Source: Bacteroidota bacterium
Lineage (GTDB): Bacteria > Bacteroidota > Bacteroidia > Bacteroidales > JACABE01
DNA length: 64,000 nt
NCBI GenBank assembly: GCA_026391675.1
Contig: JAPLDQ010000019.1
Coordinates: 23,780 to 87,779 of the forward strand
Direction: 5' to 3'
This document shows positions 44,201 through 52,321 of the stretch, piece after piece (the first letter of the stretch is position 1; each line of letters starts with the position of its first letter). The notes below the pieces were generated by a model. That model did not search any database. It had not been told where the DNA came from and worked only from the letters and a program-made list of their open reading frames with translations. Both the position numbers and the translations under genes were made by a program.

Positions 44201-45497
44201 CAAAACTCTGGATCAGGCAAAGAAGGAAATCAGCAAACTGCAACAGAATGAAGAAATCAAACTGCAAACTGATTACTTAAAAGAGCTGGAAAAACAATTG
44301 TCGGATGCTATGACCTCAAGTGTCTTTGATGGAATTAATCTTACGGACAGCCTCTTGAGCGATGAAGAAATTCAGGTATTGCAGGATAAGATTAACGAAG
44401 TAAAAAAGATACTGGGTGGTTTAAAAACGGCTTCAAAGGATGGTGCTGGTGAAGAAGCGGGGGCTAAAGCTGAAAAAGCCATGTCTTTCCATACTGCCGG
44501 CAAAACAGATATTCTGGGCTTTACTGCAGATGATTGGGAAGCTTTATATGCCAACCTGGCCCAGGGGAAAATTGGCGTAAATGAAATTACCATGGCAACC
44601 ACAGTACTGATGGATGCCTGGAAAACATATTCTAATTTTTTAACTGCCGTTGAAAACAAAGAGCTTAAAAAATATGAGCAGCAAAGTACCGCAAAAAAAG
44701 ATAAGCTTCAGGAGCAATTGGATGCCGGTGTAATCTCACAGGAAGCTTACAATGCTCAGGTTAAAGCCCTGGATGCTGACTTGGAAGCCAAGAAAGAAGA
44801 AATCGCCAACAAGCAGGCCAAAAGAGATGCCATGCTGGCAACGGCTTCCATCATCCAGAATACTGCTGCAGCTATCATGCAATTGTGGGTAAAACCCGGC
44901 TTTCCTGCTGCCATTCCATTGTCAGTCATGGTAGGTGCCTTGGGAGTGCTGCAATTGGCAACGGTAGCTGCTTCCTATCAAGGGGCTGAAGAAGGTGGTT
45001 ATCTGGACGTAGTGCGTGCTCAGGATGGAAAACGTTTTAAAGCAAAACATGAGCCCAATAAACGTGGATTTGTAAATACGCCTACTGTGATAACCGGAGA
45101 AAATGGAAGTGAGTACATTGCGCCTGCAGCTGCTGTGAATAATCCTACTGTCCGCCCTATTCTTGACTTGCTGGAAATGAGCAGGCAAAGTGGTACGCTG
45201 GCAACCTTAAATCTTCCGGCAGTTATGGATGCTACTTATCGCATGAACGGCAGGGGAAATGGAGGTTTTGTGGAAAACAAAACGCCTGTCGTCGACTATC
45301 AAAAAAATACTGCCTCCGCTCCCACTTCTATTGACAAAGAATGGAAAGAGATGATAAAGAAAAATATAGAAGTTATGAATAACCTACAAAAAAAGCTGGA
45401 TGACCCTATAAAAACCTATGTCAATATTCATGGAGAAAAGGGTTTAGCAAAGAAATTAGAAGAATATTATAAACTCAAAGAAAATGCCAGTATATGA
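41205..45497 (+). CDS. Tail tape measure protein
   Basis: A 1,430-residue protein with a TP901-type N-terminus (INGKEVKNDIASIKAEMNKLVAQQARMTRGSEEY...), a hydrophobic stretch at about 85-110, long coiled-coil regions rich in Lys/Glu/Ala from about 630 on, and a hydrophobic segment at about 1215-1270. It determines tail length and forms the DNA exit path. By the usual rule, 1,430 residues suggests a tail around 200 nm. It overlaps the next gene by 4 bp. Confidence 0.9.
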   Translation: MANTYTRRINLYINGKEVKNDIASIKAEMNKLVAQQARMTRGSEEYIKASAQIRTLNGIIREHKNELQGTSGMWAKLGKAGDDFNRYFSLFVAFGAALGGILYSGKQAISTFAEFDDKVGDVMKTTGLAKEQVYAMNEELKKINTRSSQMDLMELGRIAGKLGIRGEKDLMGFIRAADKINVALKEDLGGNTEESIRHIGKLVDIFKVKDKFGIEDSLLKVGSAINALGATSTANEQYMVEFTKRVGGIAPQAGVSIQNVIGLAAVLDQLGQTSEVSSTVYSAVISGMYKHTADFAKAAGMDIKAFSNLLKKDANEAFIKLMEGLRGNAGGMEELTARMDGLGLEGKRSIAVLGVLANNTDLLRERQALSNNEFAKGTSLTNEFNIKNETAQAKLEKARKSLANMTVELGQKLMPVLRVSTSGMSYFVKSVSVLTDFFIKHSRAIFTTTAVLIAYGVASKIATLWTTRNTEGTIINTIVTKAKTIATEGAFAATQLYAAAQMLLAGNINGATQAMRVFFATTKLNPIGLAVALITAAVGAFLIFKDGLTATSRAASELWSTLVKQRGEMNNLFDAVKKTGEGTKSRAEGINKINEVYGQYLPNLLTEKSTLNEINTAQLAANASLRDAIVLKSKEKAMQDIIEKSAEKQKDNIALLIDKATSSKGVAAAGLFQSQLMDLIDENNSLDVASAKFKKLAQDYEMKTSDETLATFEKIVSARQDEKKDLSDLDSFYASFMGNRKKDLTLEEQITEKRTALARAETKEQKEEILAEIKLLEKRNTLKKKPKPNTSFNFVPDEKESTKKWSLNDDIAFLQAKEKLNYKFSKGEIATQEELDDLLLALEIEFLGKRIKLGKEKGEELAKLQADLSDKKVKQRQDEMKREKELLDATKEGMSDADKERFAYDQRLIDLKLFGKDLLDMTESELKAYLSLQQAHNDKLNKLDAEAIAKELERKQSAFDTQFESMRANHAEELNKITSFAEAKAILAETMSAKELKKIKTLDQAKKEISKLQQNEEIKLQTDYLKELEKQLSDAMTSSVFDGINLTDSLLSDEEIQVLQDKINEVKKILGGLKTASKDGAGEEAGAKAEKAMSFHTAGKTDILGFTADDWEALYANLAQGKIGVNEITMATTVLMDAWKTYSNFLTAVENKELKKYEQQSTAKKDKLQEQLDAGVISQEAYNAQVKALDADLEAKKEEIANKQAKRDAMLATASIIQNTAAAIMQLWVKPGFPAAIPLSVMVGALGVLQLATVAASYQGAEEGGYLDVVRAQDGKRFKAKHEPNKRGFVNTPTVITGENGSEYIAPAAAVNNPTVRPILDLLEMSRQSGTLATLNLPAVMDATYRMNGRGNGGFVENKTPVVDYQKNTASAPTSIDKEWKEMIKKNIEVMNNLQKKLDDPIKTYVNIHGEKGLAKKLEEYYKLKENASI

Positions 45498-47356
45498 TAG
45501 AATTAATAGCTGAAGGTAAGTATTATATAGATTTACCAAACGACATTGAGATAAGCATAGTGGTCGAAAATCCCTTATTTCTTGAAGACAGAATCCCTGC
45601 TCCTTATTCACTGGATTTTGAAGTTCCGGCAACTTTTGGAAATCTGCAGGCTTTTGGTTTTCCAACCCGGCCAACTTCAAAAATAGTAAAACGAAAACTG
45701 CCTGCCTTATTAAAGTATTTTGGATTGATTTTTGGTTATGGTGAATTGTTATTGCTGGAATCGCAAAAGCAATTGAAGCTTCAGTTTAAAGGTTCTCTGG
45801 AGCATGAAAATGTGGACAAGAATATCAATCAATTGGATCTGGGCGAGTATAATTACGGTAATGTAGATAATTTTTATTATGGTGGATGGAATGGCAACAA
45901 CTGGAGACAAATTGATTATTATTCGGCTGCTTATTCAGCCTATAAAAACGGAATGTGGAATGAATCAAGGTTCGGTATTGATTTTGTTGTTGCCCCTATT
46001 AAAATTAAGGGTGAGGATGCCTGGTGGGGTGGTTTGGAATCCTATAATGGCATGGTGAATACCTTTACCCAATACATCAATTTTTACAACCCTAAAAATG
46101 CTGTTTTTTCACTTGAAAATGATCTGAATGATTTTCATACGCCTATCCTGCCCTGCCCTTATCTGTGGAAAGTGATTGAGAATGGTTTTGGTGGCCAGCT
46201 GGTGAATAATCCTTTTGCAAGTGGCGATTTGCGAAAGCTGGTATTGGTAGCAGAAAACCACAAAAACTATTCCATGGACCAATTGCATTTGATTTGGTGG
46301 CAGTATTTAAATGATGGCACCGGAACGAGTGCCATGCATGAAAGTTTTCTTCCCTTAATTGAGGCTTATGGCCAATATCCTGAAAAGCTGAAAGTAATCT
46401 TGAAATCCTTTATGCAGGCTTATTCATTTAAAAGTTTATTGAAGAGTGTGCTGAAAATATTCTGCATGACAGCTTTTCCGGGTAATAAGTACAGGCTGGA
46501 GTTTAACAATGATATTTTCAATCGTAATGTGGTTAAAAATCTGGACAAACAACTTACGGATGATTTGCTGATCAGTTATGAGGATGGGAAGGATTATGTC
46601 TTCAGTTATAGCGAATATGGAGAAAGTGATGTTAAAACAGGAGGAGCCAATGCCAACGGTTGGCAAAATATCATTGATATTTTCAACTTTGCCATGACGA
46701 TAATTCCAATCAATGAACCCAATAATATGAAAGATCGCTGTAGTGGCGGAATATTTAACATAACAAAAGAACTCAGGGGTTTGAGTTCTGAAAAAAGGTT
46801 GAAGTCTGAAGTCACCAGAAGTCCTTATGCTATCAGTAAAGTTTCCCACTCCCGGGGTTTGTTCAGTATGACTTCTGATATATCGCCCATGAATATGAAT
46901 TTCCATAAGTTCTGGTGGAAGAATGTGAATTCAGGAGATATTATCCCAATGAAACATTGGTTTGTGCCGGAACTGGATAAAAAGGAAGTTGACGCCCCTC
47001 CTCACCTCATGTTTTTTGGTGGTGTAGCAGATACTCTCGATACCGCATATTATACCTATCCCTATTTAATGGCCCATCATACTGACCACATGGGTATAAA
47101 AAGGCTGAACACTTCCCTTCGTCCTGAAGGGAATGGTGGTTTGCTAGAAAAATTCCATGGCCAATACAAAAGCTGGATGGAAAAGGATAAAATACGGGCC
47201 CATGGAAGCTTTAAGATTACACCCTTGGAAATAAAGAACCTGGATATCAGGGATAAATTTTACGTCAGGGGCAAATTATTTTACATAGAAAAGCTTGAAT
47301 ACAGCATTACACATAGAAATATTAGTTTGGTTGATATGGATTTGGTAGGGGTGTGA
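45494..47356 (+). CDS. Distal tail / baseplate-type protein
   Basis: A 620-residue protein directly after and overlapping the tape measure. N-terminal MIELIAEGKYYIDLPNDIEISIVVENPLFLEDRIPAPYSLDFEVPAT is a beta-rich start typical of Bacteroidota phage distal tail proteins. The C-terminus ends in DKFYVRGKLFYIEKLEYSITHRNISLVDMDLVGV. Likely part of the tail tip. No enzymatic motif. Confidence 0.6.
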   Translation: MIELIAEGKYYIDLPNDIEISIVVENPLFLEDRIPAPYSLDFEVPATFGNLQAFGFPTRPTSKIVKRKLPALLKYFGLIFGYGELLLLESQKQLKLQFKGSLEHENVDKNINQLDLGEYNYGNVDNFYYGGWNGNNWRQIDYYSAAYSAYKNGMWNESRFGIDFVVAPIKIKGEDAWWGGLESYNGMVNTFTQYINFYNPKNAVFSLENDLNDFHTPILPCPYLWKVIENGFGGQLVNNPFASGDLRKLVLVAENHKNYSMDQLHLIWWQYLNDGTGTSAMHESFLPLIEAYGQYPEKLKVILKSFMQAYSFKSLLKSVLKIFCMTAFPGNKYRLEFNNDIFNRNVVKNLDKQLTDDLLISYEDGKDYVFSYSEYGESDVKTGGANANGWQNIIDIFNFAMTIIPINEPNNMKDRCSGGIFNITKELRGLSSEKRLKSEVTRSPYAISKVSHSRGLFSMTSDISPMNMNFHKFWWKNVNSGDIIPMKHWFVPELDKKEVDAPPHLMFFGGVADTLDTAYYTYPYLMAHHTDHMGIKRLNTSLRPEGNGGLLEKFHGQYKSWMEKDKIRAHGSFKITPLEIKNLDIRDKFYVRGKLFYIEKLEYSITHRNISLVDMDLVGV

Positions 47357-47410
47357 AATTTATAACAATTTGTTATTTCATTTTTTTATTTAATGATTAG
47401 TTTATTGCAG

Positions 47411-47440
47411 ACCGGTGGCATTAAAGTTGCCGGTTTTTTT
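47411..47440 (+). terminator. Terminator of the tail operon
   Basis: ACCGG/CCGGT hairpin with a T7 run, start of the repeated segment that flanks the TIR gene. Confidence 0.65.
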
Positions 47441-47490
47441 ATTTTTTAACATTTAATTAAATTTTATATTATTTTTGTTGAATGAATAAT
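47427..47490 (+). repeat. Direct repeat, left copy: terminator tail plus -7 box
   Basis: TTGCCGGTTTTT, then TAACATTTA and ATTATTTTTGTTG with TATTTTTG (47470-47477) as -7 box. Related to 48530-48595, so it flanks the TIR gene as direct repeats 1.1 kb apart. Confidence 0.65.
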
Positions 47491-47557
47491 AAAAATAAAA
47501 CCTAAACTGTAAATAGCAGTACCCAAATTATATAGATTAACCTTATTATGTAAAGTT

Positions 47558-48481
47558 ATGGATTTTACTGAAAAAATATTAAAAAAAGCACCTAAATCAC
47601 CATTTGAAAAATATAAATTATTAAAAAATTTAGAAATTAATGCAGAAAAATATTTTGATTTATTATTTAATGAAAATTCAGGTATAACTCTATATAAAAA
47701 CTATACTATAACTACAAAATATAAAAAAAGAATTTTAGCAGAAAAAAAAATAAGGTATGTGAGTAAATGCTATTTTATAAAGCATAATGGAGTAAAACAG
47801 AAAACAATTATAATTGAAAATCTTGGTAAAAAAGAAGCTTTTATTCATGCAATAGCACAAGATAAATATTACGATGATCCGCATATAGTTTTAAGTGGTC
47901 CAAAATCTAATCAAGTGCCTTCAGATAAAATGACAATGTCTCCAAAGATATTCATATATACTAATAAACTTTATGGACCAATTGAAGATATTCTAAGTAT
48001 TTTTAAACTTTACCAACCTGATATATTCATTGAAATAATAGATGAAAGTATGATATTAAAAACATTATTTATATCTTTTGGTGAACCTGATAAAGATATT
48101 GCATCAAGAATTAATGCTACACTAAAGGCAAAAGGAGTTTTAACTTATTTTTTTCCAGACGACAGCATGCCAGGAGAAAAATTACATCGAGTTATGAGCG
48201 AAGGAGTGTCTAATTACGATAAAACATTGTTAATTTGCTCAAAAAAATCGATTTCAAGAAATGGTGTCCTTAATGAAATTGAGCGTATGCTTGAAAGAGA
48301 AGCTAAAGAAGGAGGAACTGAAATTATTATACCTATCACTTTAGACGATTATATTTTTACAGAATGGAATCCTAAAAAGAAAGACATAAAACAACAGATA
48401 ACAGCGCGTGTCGTAAGAAAATTAGACGATTCAAACTTTGATTCTGAAATTGATAGAGTAATTAAAGTTTTAAGAAAATAG
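47558..48481 (+). CDS. TIR-domain moron
   Basis: A 307-residue protein. Residues about 168-300 form a TIR domain: KTLFISFGEPDKDIASRINATLKAKG, TYFFPDDSMPGEKLHRVMSEGVSNYDKTLLICSKKS and GVLNEIERML with candidate catalytic Glu E240. The N-terminal ~165 residues are unassigned and may be the sensor. Bacterial TIR proteins often deplete NAD+ in antiphage abortive infection. It has its own promoter and lies between tail and lysis blocks, AT-rich. Likely superinfection exclusion or host defence. Confidence 0.72.
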   Translation: MDFTEKILKKAPKSPFEKYKLLKNLEINAEKYFDLLFNENSGITLYKNYTITTKYKKRILAEKKIRYVSKCYFIKHNGVKQKTIIIENLGKKEAFIHAIAQDKYYDDPHIVLSGPKSNQVPSDKMTMSPKIFIYTNKLYGPIEDILSIFKLYQPDIFIEIIDESMILKTLFISFGEPDKDIASRINATLKAKGVLTYFFPDDSMPGEKLHRVMSEGVSNYDKTLLICSKKSISRNGVLNEIERMLEREAKEGGTEIIIPITLDDYIFTEWNPKKKDIKQQITARVVRKLDDSNFDSEIDRVIKVLRK

Positions 48482-48529
48482 AAATTGATACAATAAATTA
48501 TTAACTTTTATTTCAAGCACTGGTTTAGA

Positions 48530-48595
48530 ATTGCCGGTTTTTATTTTTTTTAACATTTATTTAAAATTAATATTATTTTTGTTGGATAAATAAAT
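48530..48595 (+). repeat. Direct repeat, right copy: terminator tail plus -7 box
   Basis: Similar to 47427-47490, with TATTTTTG at 48574-48581. Here the box points into a non-coding structured region. Confidence 0.65.
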
Positions 48596-48710
48596 AGTAA
48601 CAACAATAAGGTGCGACAAGCCACCCAGTAATAATTAGCTTGTGGCAGTTTTATTGCGACTACAAACGTTACAAAAACCTGCTAAACGAAATATTGTTTT
48701 GCGGGTTTTT
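48588..48710 (+). ncRNA. Candidate small RNA with own promoter and terminator
   Basis: Inferred transcript from the -7 box at 48574-48581 to the terminator hairpin CCTGCTAAAC/GTTTTGCGGG with T run (48673-48710), about 120 nt. The middle has ACAAGC/GCTTGT and GCCAC/GTGGC complementary words. No known RNA family recognised. Confidence 0.35.
48673..48710 (+). terminator. Intrinsic terminator
   Basis: CCTGCTAAAC pairs imperfectly (8 of 10) with GTTTTGCGGG, extended by A5/T6. Confidence 0.65.
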
Positions 48711-48712
48711 TA

Positions 48713-48750
48713 TTTGTCCTTTTTAGAATAACTACACAACCATAGTTTTG
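48713..48750 (+). promoter_or_regulatory. Late promoter D (TTTGTCCTTT ... TAGTTTTG)
   Basis: Exact TAnnTTTG box, again 38 bp in total length; the holin ATG is 28 bp further. Confidence 0.7.
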
Positions 48751-48777
48751 TGATGAATTTTAATTCATCCTATTACT

Positions 48778-49215
48778 ATGTACAGCAAATTTATCAAAAT
48801 CCTTACTTTCCTTTTAAGCTATTTTGCCCCTATTGCCAGCATTATTCATGTAATGCTGATTTTTATTTTAGTGGATTGCCTGAGTGCAATCTGGGCGGCC
48901 TGGAAAAACAAAATCCCAATAGAAAGCCGGAAATTACGCAAAACCGTAATTAAAATGATATGGTACATCGCAGCTGTACTTATGGCTCACATGATGGAAA
49001 CCACATTTTTCCTGCATTGGGCGCATCTGGCTCAGATTGTAGGTGGTTTCATTTGCATGGTGGAGATAAAATCGGTATTTGAGAACATCACCAAAATTAC
49101 CAATGAACCGGTATTCCTGAAAATTTATAAGCTTTTTGAGAAAAAAGCATCAGATAGTTTAAATATTAATATTAATGAAAATGGAAACAAAAATGATAGT
49201 GCCGGTAGCCGGTGA
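48778..49215 (+). CDS. Phage holin
   Basis: A 145-residue membrane protein with two to three hydrophobic helices (about 5-30, 60-80 and 85-105) separated by a basic loop (WKNKIPIESRKLRKTVIKM), like the phage_holin_4 family. It precedes and overlaps the M23 endolysin gene. Forms membrane holes at lysis. Confidence 0.75.
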   Translation: MYSKFIKILTFLLSYFAPIASIIHVMLIFILVDCLSAIWAAWKNKIPIESRKLRKTVIKMIWYIAAVLMAHMMETTFFLHWAHLAQIVGGFICMVEIKSVFENITKITNEPVFLKIYKLFEKKASDSLNININENGNKNDSAGSR

Positions 49216-49582
49216 AATCTTGAGCGGTTTCGGTATGAGAATTCATCCGATAACTAAAAAACAAAAAATGCATAATGGTGTGGATATCGCAGCTCCAAAG
49301 GGAAGTCCTGTTGTATCTCCTGCAGATGGCATAGTGGATATGGTATGGAATGATACAACTTATGGTGGCGGTTTGTCAATCAAAGTTAAACATTACAACG
49401 GCTATACTACAGGCTATTGCCATTTATCAGAACAATTGGTAAAAGTCGGTCAGTTGGTGAAACAGGGAGAAAAAATTGCAAAAGTCGGAAGTACAGGAGC
49501 CAGTACTGGCCCTCATTTGCATTTTTCCATGAGAGATGCGCATGGCGTTTTTATCAATCCTAAAACCGTAATATCATTTTAA
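49175..49582 (+). CDS. M23 peptidase endolysin
   Basis: A 135-residue single-domain peptidase; start ATG 49175 or 49181, within the holin gene. LytM/M23 zinc motif residues: HNGVDIA (first His/Asp) and GPHLHF (HxH), with GYCHLS between. Cuts peptide cross-links of peptidoglycan. No signal peptide, consistent with holin-dependent release. Confidence 0.85.
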   Translation: MKMETKMIVPVAGEILSGFGMRIHPITKKQKMHNGVDIAAPKGSPVVSPADGIVDMVWNDTTYGGGLSIKVKHYNGYTTGYCHLSEQLVKVGQLVKQGEKIAKVGSTGASTGPHLHFSMRDAHGVFINPKTVISF

Positions 49583-49639
49583 ATAATCCTTTAGGATTAT
49601 TATTCGTGTAATTCGAGTAATTAGAGGACTAAAAAATTT

Positions 49640-50101
49640 ATGAAAAATATAATTAGAATACTCCTTGTTTTAAGTTTATTCAGCTGCAAAACGCAAAAAC
49701 AAATCACTTCAGACAAATCAGATAGTCAGGTTTACATAGAAAAACTTAGGTTTGATACCATCACCACTCCTGCAGACAGCAGCTGGTTATTTGCCAGTTT
49801 TAAATGCGACAGCCTGGGACAGGTTTATCTTTCAGAATTATTGGATTTGAAGAGTAAAGAAGTTGCTTCTTCTTTTAATTTCAGCAAAGGAATCTTAAAT
49901 TTTGCAACCAAAAGAGAGGAAAAGAAAACCATCATTCCTTGCAAAGATCGCTTCTTTGACAGAAGAATCAAAGAAACAATAACACTCACAAAAACGATAG
50001 TAAAAATGAGTGTTTTCCAAAAGCTATTTTTCTGGATTGGTATCGTTTCAAGTTGCTTAATTGGCTCATGGGTGTTTTTGAAAATCAAAAAATTAGCTTA
50101 A
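49640..50101 (+). CDS. Unimolecular-spanin-like lipoprotein
   Basis: A 153-residue protein with an N-terminal lipoprotein signal (lipobox LFSC, Cys16), a periplasmic middle, and a C-terminal transmembrane helix (about 125-147, LFFWIGIVSSCLIGSWVFL). An outer-membrane lipid anchor plus an inner-membrane helix is exactly the topology of u-spanins such as phage T1 gp11. Located right after holin and endolysin. Assigned by topology and position only. Confidence 0.6.
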   Translation: MKNIIRILLVLSLFSCKTQKQITSDKSDSQVYIEKLRFDTITTPADSSWLFASFKCDSLGQVYLSELLDLKSKEVASSFNFSKGILNFATKREEKKTIIPCKDRFFDRRIKETITLTKTIVKMSVFQKLFFWIGIVSSCLIGSWVFLKIKKLA

Positions 50102-50104
50102 ACA

Positions 50105-51280
50105 ATGGCAGTTATCGTTTCATTCCCTGAAAATTTATGCTTTAGTGCTAATGTTGCTCCATTGGTAGTTGCTACCAATGTGGCAACTGCCTTTGTACTA
50201 AAGAAAAACGGGATTGAAATCTTGAATGAAATCTATTATCCGGATGATACGGGCATATTTAGCGTAGAACTAAAAAATATTATCGATTCTTTGCTGAGTG
50301 TAGATATTCCGACAAATGCTGCTTTTATCCAATGCAATGCAGTGGCTACATTTACATTATTCGTTGATAATCTTTTGGTGCATACTTTTGTTTGTGTAAA
50401 ATCCGGTGTGGATGGCACTCCTCCCCTTGCAATAAACTTTTTCAAATCCAATTTTCTTACCTGGCAACCTCAGACGTTGAAAGTAAAGTATGAGGAAACT
50501 CAATACTTAACCTATTATGCGACTCAGAATATCGTTGTAAAACTTAAATTTTACTATTATCAGGATAATCTAATTATTTCGCAAGCGGCTACGTATGGAA
50601 GTTATAGCGGTGGCAAATGCTATAGTTTTTACATGAAGTATTCCTACTTAAGAAGCAAACTCATTCCGGCTACCATTAAACCGCTTTATATTGATGTTTG
50701 GGTAGTTAACAGCATAGGTAGTATCTTAAGTTATGTTCAACGTTACCAGTTGCAGGATAATTACGATTGCTTTGACGATTTATTTATGTTTGAAAATAGT
50801 TTGGGTGGCATTGATGTGATTCGCTTTGATGGTCTAATGCAAGCCAGGGATGAACATAAAATCTCAAGCGCTGTATTTAACGGAATTACAAAAGATTATG
50901 ATTTGGAATATTGCCGTATTTACAGTAAAAATACCGGTTATATTTCAAGCGAAGCGCACAGACGCTGGGCTTTGGATTTTTTCAGCAGTATCAACAGATA
51001 CCATATTTCAGAAGGGCTGTACAGGCAATTTGTTTTGTCAAAATTTGATACTAAAAATTCAAAAGGGGAATTGAACGAATTCAATTTTGAATTTTACTAT
51101 GCTGAAAAACTCAAATATGAGTTATACAGCAGATTAACTGATTTGCCTGCTGTGGACAGTGATGAATTGGTAGTTGCACCCGTCTGGGTTGCTCCGGTTA
51201 TTCCAACAGTACCCTATTCATTTGGCCATTCTTTCAGTGCAAGTTTTAGTAGTTATAATCATTCAATAACCATACCATAA
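50105..51280 (+). CDS. Unknown tail-tip/fibre-associated protein
   Basis: A 391-residue beta-rich protein with no recognised domain. Starts 3 bp after the spanin gene and overlaps the next gene by one base. Position before fibre genes suggests a tail-tip or fibre-adaptor protein. Confidence 0.5.
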   Translation: MAVIVSFPENLCFSANVAPLVVATNVATAFVLKKNGIEILNEIYYPDDTGIFSVELKNIIDSLLSVDIPTNAAFIQCNAVATFTLFVDNLLVHTFVCVKSGVDGTPPLAINFFKSNFLTWQPQTLKVKYEETQYLTYYATQNIVVKLKFYYYQDNLIISQAATYGSYSGGKCYSFYMKYSYLRSKLIPATIKPLYIDVWVVNSIGSILSYVQRYQLQDNYDCFDDLFMFENSLGGIDVIRFDGLMQARDEHKISSAVFNGITKDYDLEYCRIYSKNTGYISSEAHRRWALDFFSSINRYHISEGLYRQFVLSKFDTKNSKGELNEFNFEFYYAEKLKYELYSRLTDLPAVDSDELVVAPVWVAPVIPTVPYSFGHSFSASFSSYNHSITIP

Positions 51281-52320
51281 TGTCGAAACAAGATTTCGTA
51301 AACAGAACAACAGCTTTATTACAGAATAATGAAGAGGGATTAATAGAAGCCAGTGACTTAGCAGCTTTGATAATCGCTAATTTTGATGACCATGTAAATG
51401 ATGCTGTTTCAGCATCCCTAGCAGTTTCTTTTGCAAAAAAGCCTGTGCTGTCCATAGTTAATGAATTACCAGCGGAGAACTTAACAATTGGCATGCGCTA
51501 TTTTATTGTATCTGGAGAAGATATTTTTAAGGTTGCAGAGTGGAAAGGTGCCAACTGGGAAAAGACGGAAACAAAAGATGGTGACCAGATTTTCTGTATC
51601 AGCAACGGATTATTTATTGTCCGCAATAAAGCAGATTATAATTTAAGCCAGGTTGAAAGTAATTATGATCATCCCAATCATTCAGGTGATGTAACTTCTG
51701 AAGGAGACGGCGCCACTGTAATTGCTCCTAAAGCTGTAACAACGGCAAAAATGGCCGATGTTGCTTCCGGAACAATTTTCTACAGAAAAAGTCTTGAGTC
51801 TGGTCCTCCTGAAGTTAAATCTTTGGAAGTCTTAAAAACTGATTTGGAAATATTGGGATTAAAACCTGTAATTTCAATTTGCGCTGAGTTGCCCATAACT
51901 AATCTGCTTGAAGGTGAACGCTTTTTTGTAATTTCAGGTGAGTTTGCCCTTAAAATAGCGGAATGGAACGGCTATACCTGGCGGACAAAGGATACTGTGG
52001 AAGGTAATTCGTTTTACAGCTATACACAGAAAAACTTTATTGTCAGGACGAAAGAGAGTTATGAATTGGCTGCCGGAAGTATTCCTTTTGCAGAACAGTT
52101 TACTTCTGAAATTACAAATGAACAAATGTTAGGTAACTGCAATGGGTTGAATCGTATTTTCAGAACATCAAATCCTTTTAAACTGGGCACTATTATAGTT
52201 TTTGTAAATGGATTGAACGATAAAGGATTTACTGTTTTAGATAACCAGACCATTCAATTTGAAATTGCTCCTCTTGACAGGGATATAATTCTTGCAGTTT
52301 ATAACAAAGTAATTGTATAA
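51280..52320 (+). CDS. Tail fibre protein with internal duplication
   Basis: A 346-residue protein. A ~67-residue module occurs twice (about 55-122 and 196-262): ISI-x-x-ELP-x-x-NL-x-x-G-x-R(Y/F)F(I/V)-x-SGE ... (K)(V/I)AEW-x-G-x-x-W ... FIVR. The part between has NHSGDVTSEGDGATVIAPKAVTTAKMADVASGTIFY, like phage fibre collar repeats. Likely receptor-binding or adaptor fibre. Confidence 0.65.
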   Translation: MSKQDFVNRTTALLQNNEEGLIEASDLAALIIANFDDHVNDAVSASLAVSFAKKPVLSIVNELPAENLTIGMRYFIVSGEDIFKVAEWKGANWEKTETKDGDQIFCISNGLFIVRNKADYNLSQVESNYDHPNHSGDVTSEGDGATVIAPKAVTTAKMADVASGTIFYRKSLESGPPEVKSLEVLKTDLEILGLKPVISICAELPITNLLEGERFFVISGEFALKIAEWNGYTWRTKDTVEGNSFYSYTQKNFIVRTKESYELAAGSIPFAEQFTSEITNEQMLGNCNGLNRIFRTSNPFKLGTIIVFVNGLNDKGFTVLDNQTIQFEIAPLDRDIILAVYNKVIV

Positions 52321-52321
52321 A

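Larger units (their letters stand above)
48482..48777. other. Gap with duplicated terminator/promoter, candidate ncRNA, terminator and late promoter D
   Basis: Contains the right repeat (48530-48595, -7 box 48574-48581), a structured segment (48588-48710), a terminator (48673-48710) and late promoter D (48713-48750). No protein gene was seen. Confidence 0.6.

Noticed and set aside
46436..46906. Long open frame antisense to the distal tail gene
   Set aside because: Lies wholly inside a well-supported gene and lacks promoter and family features.
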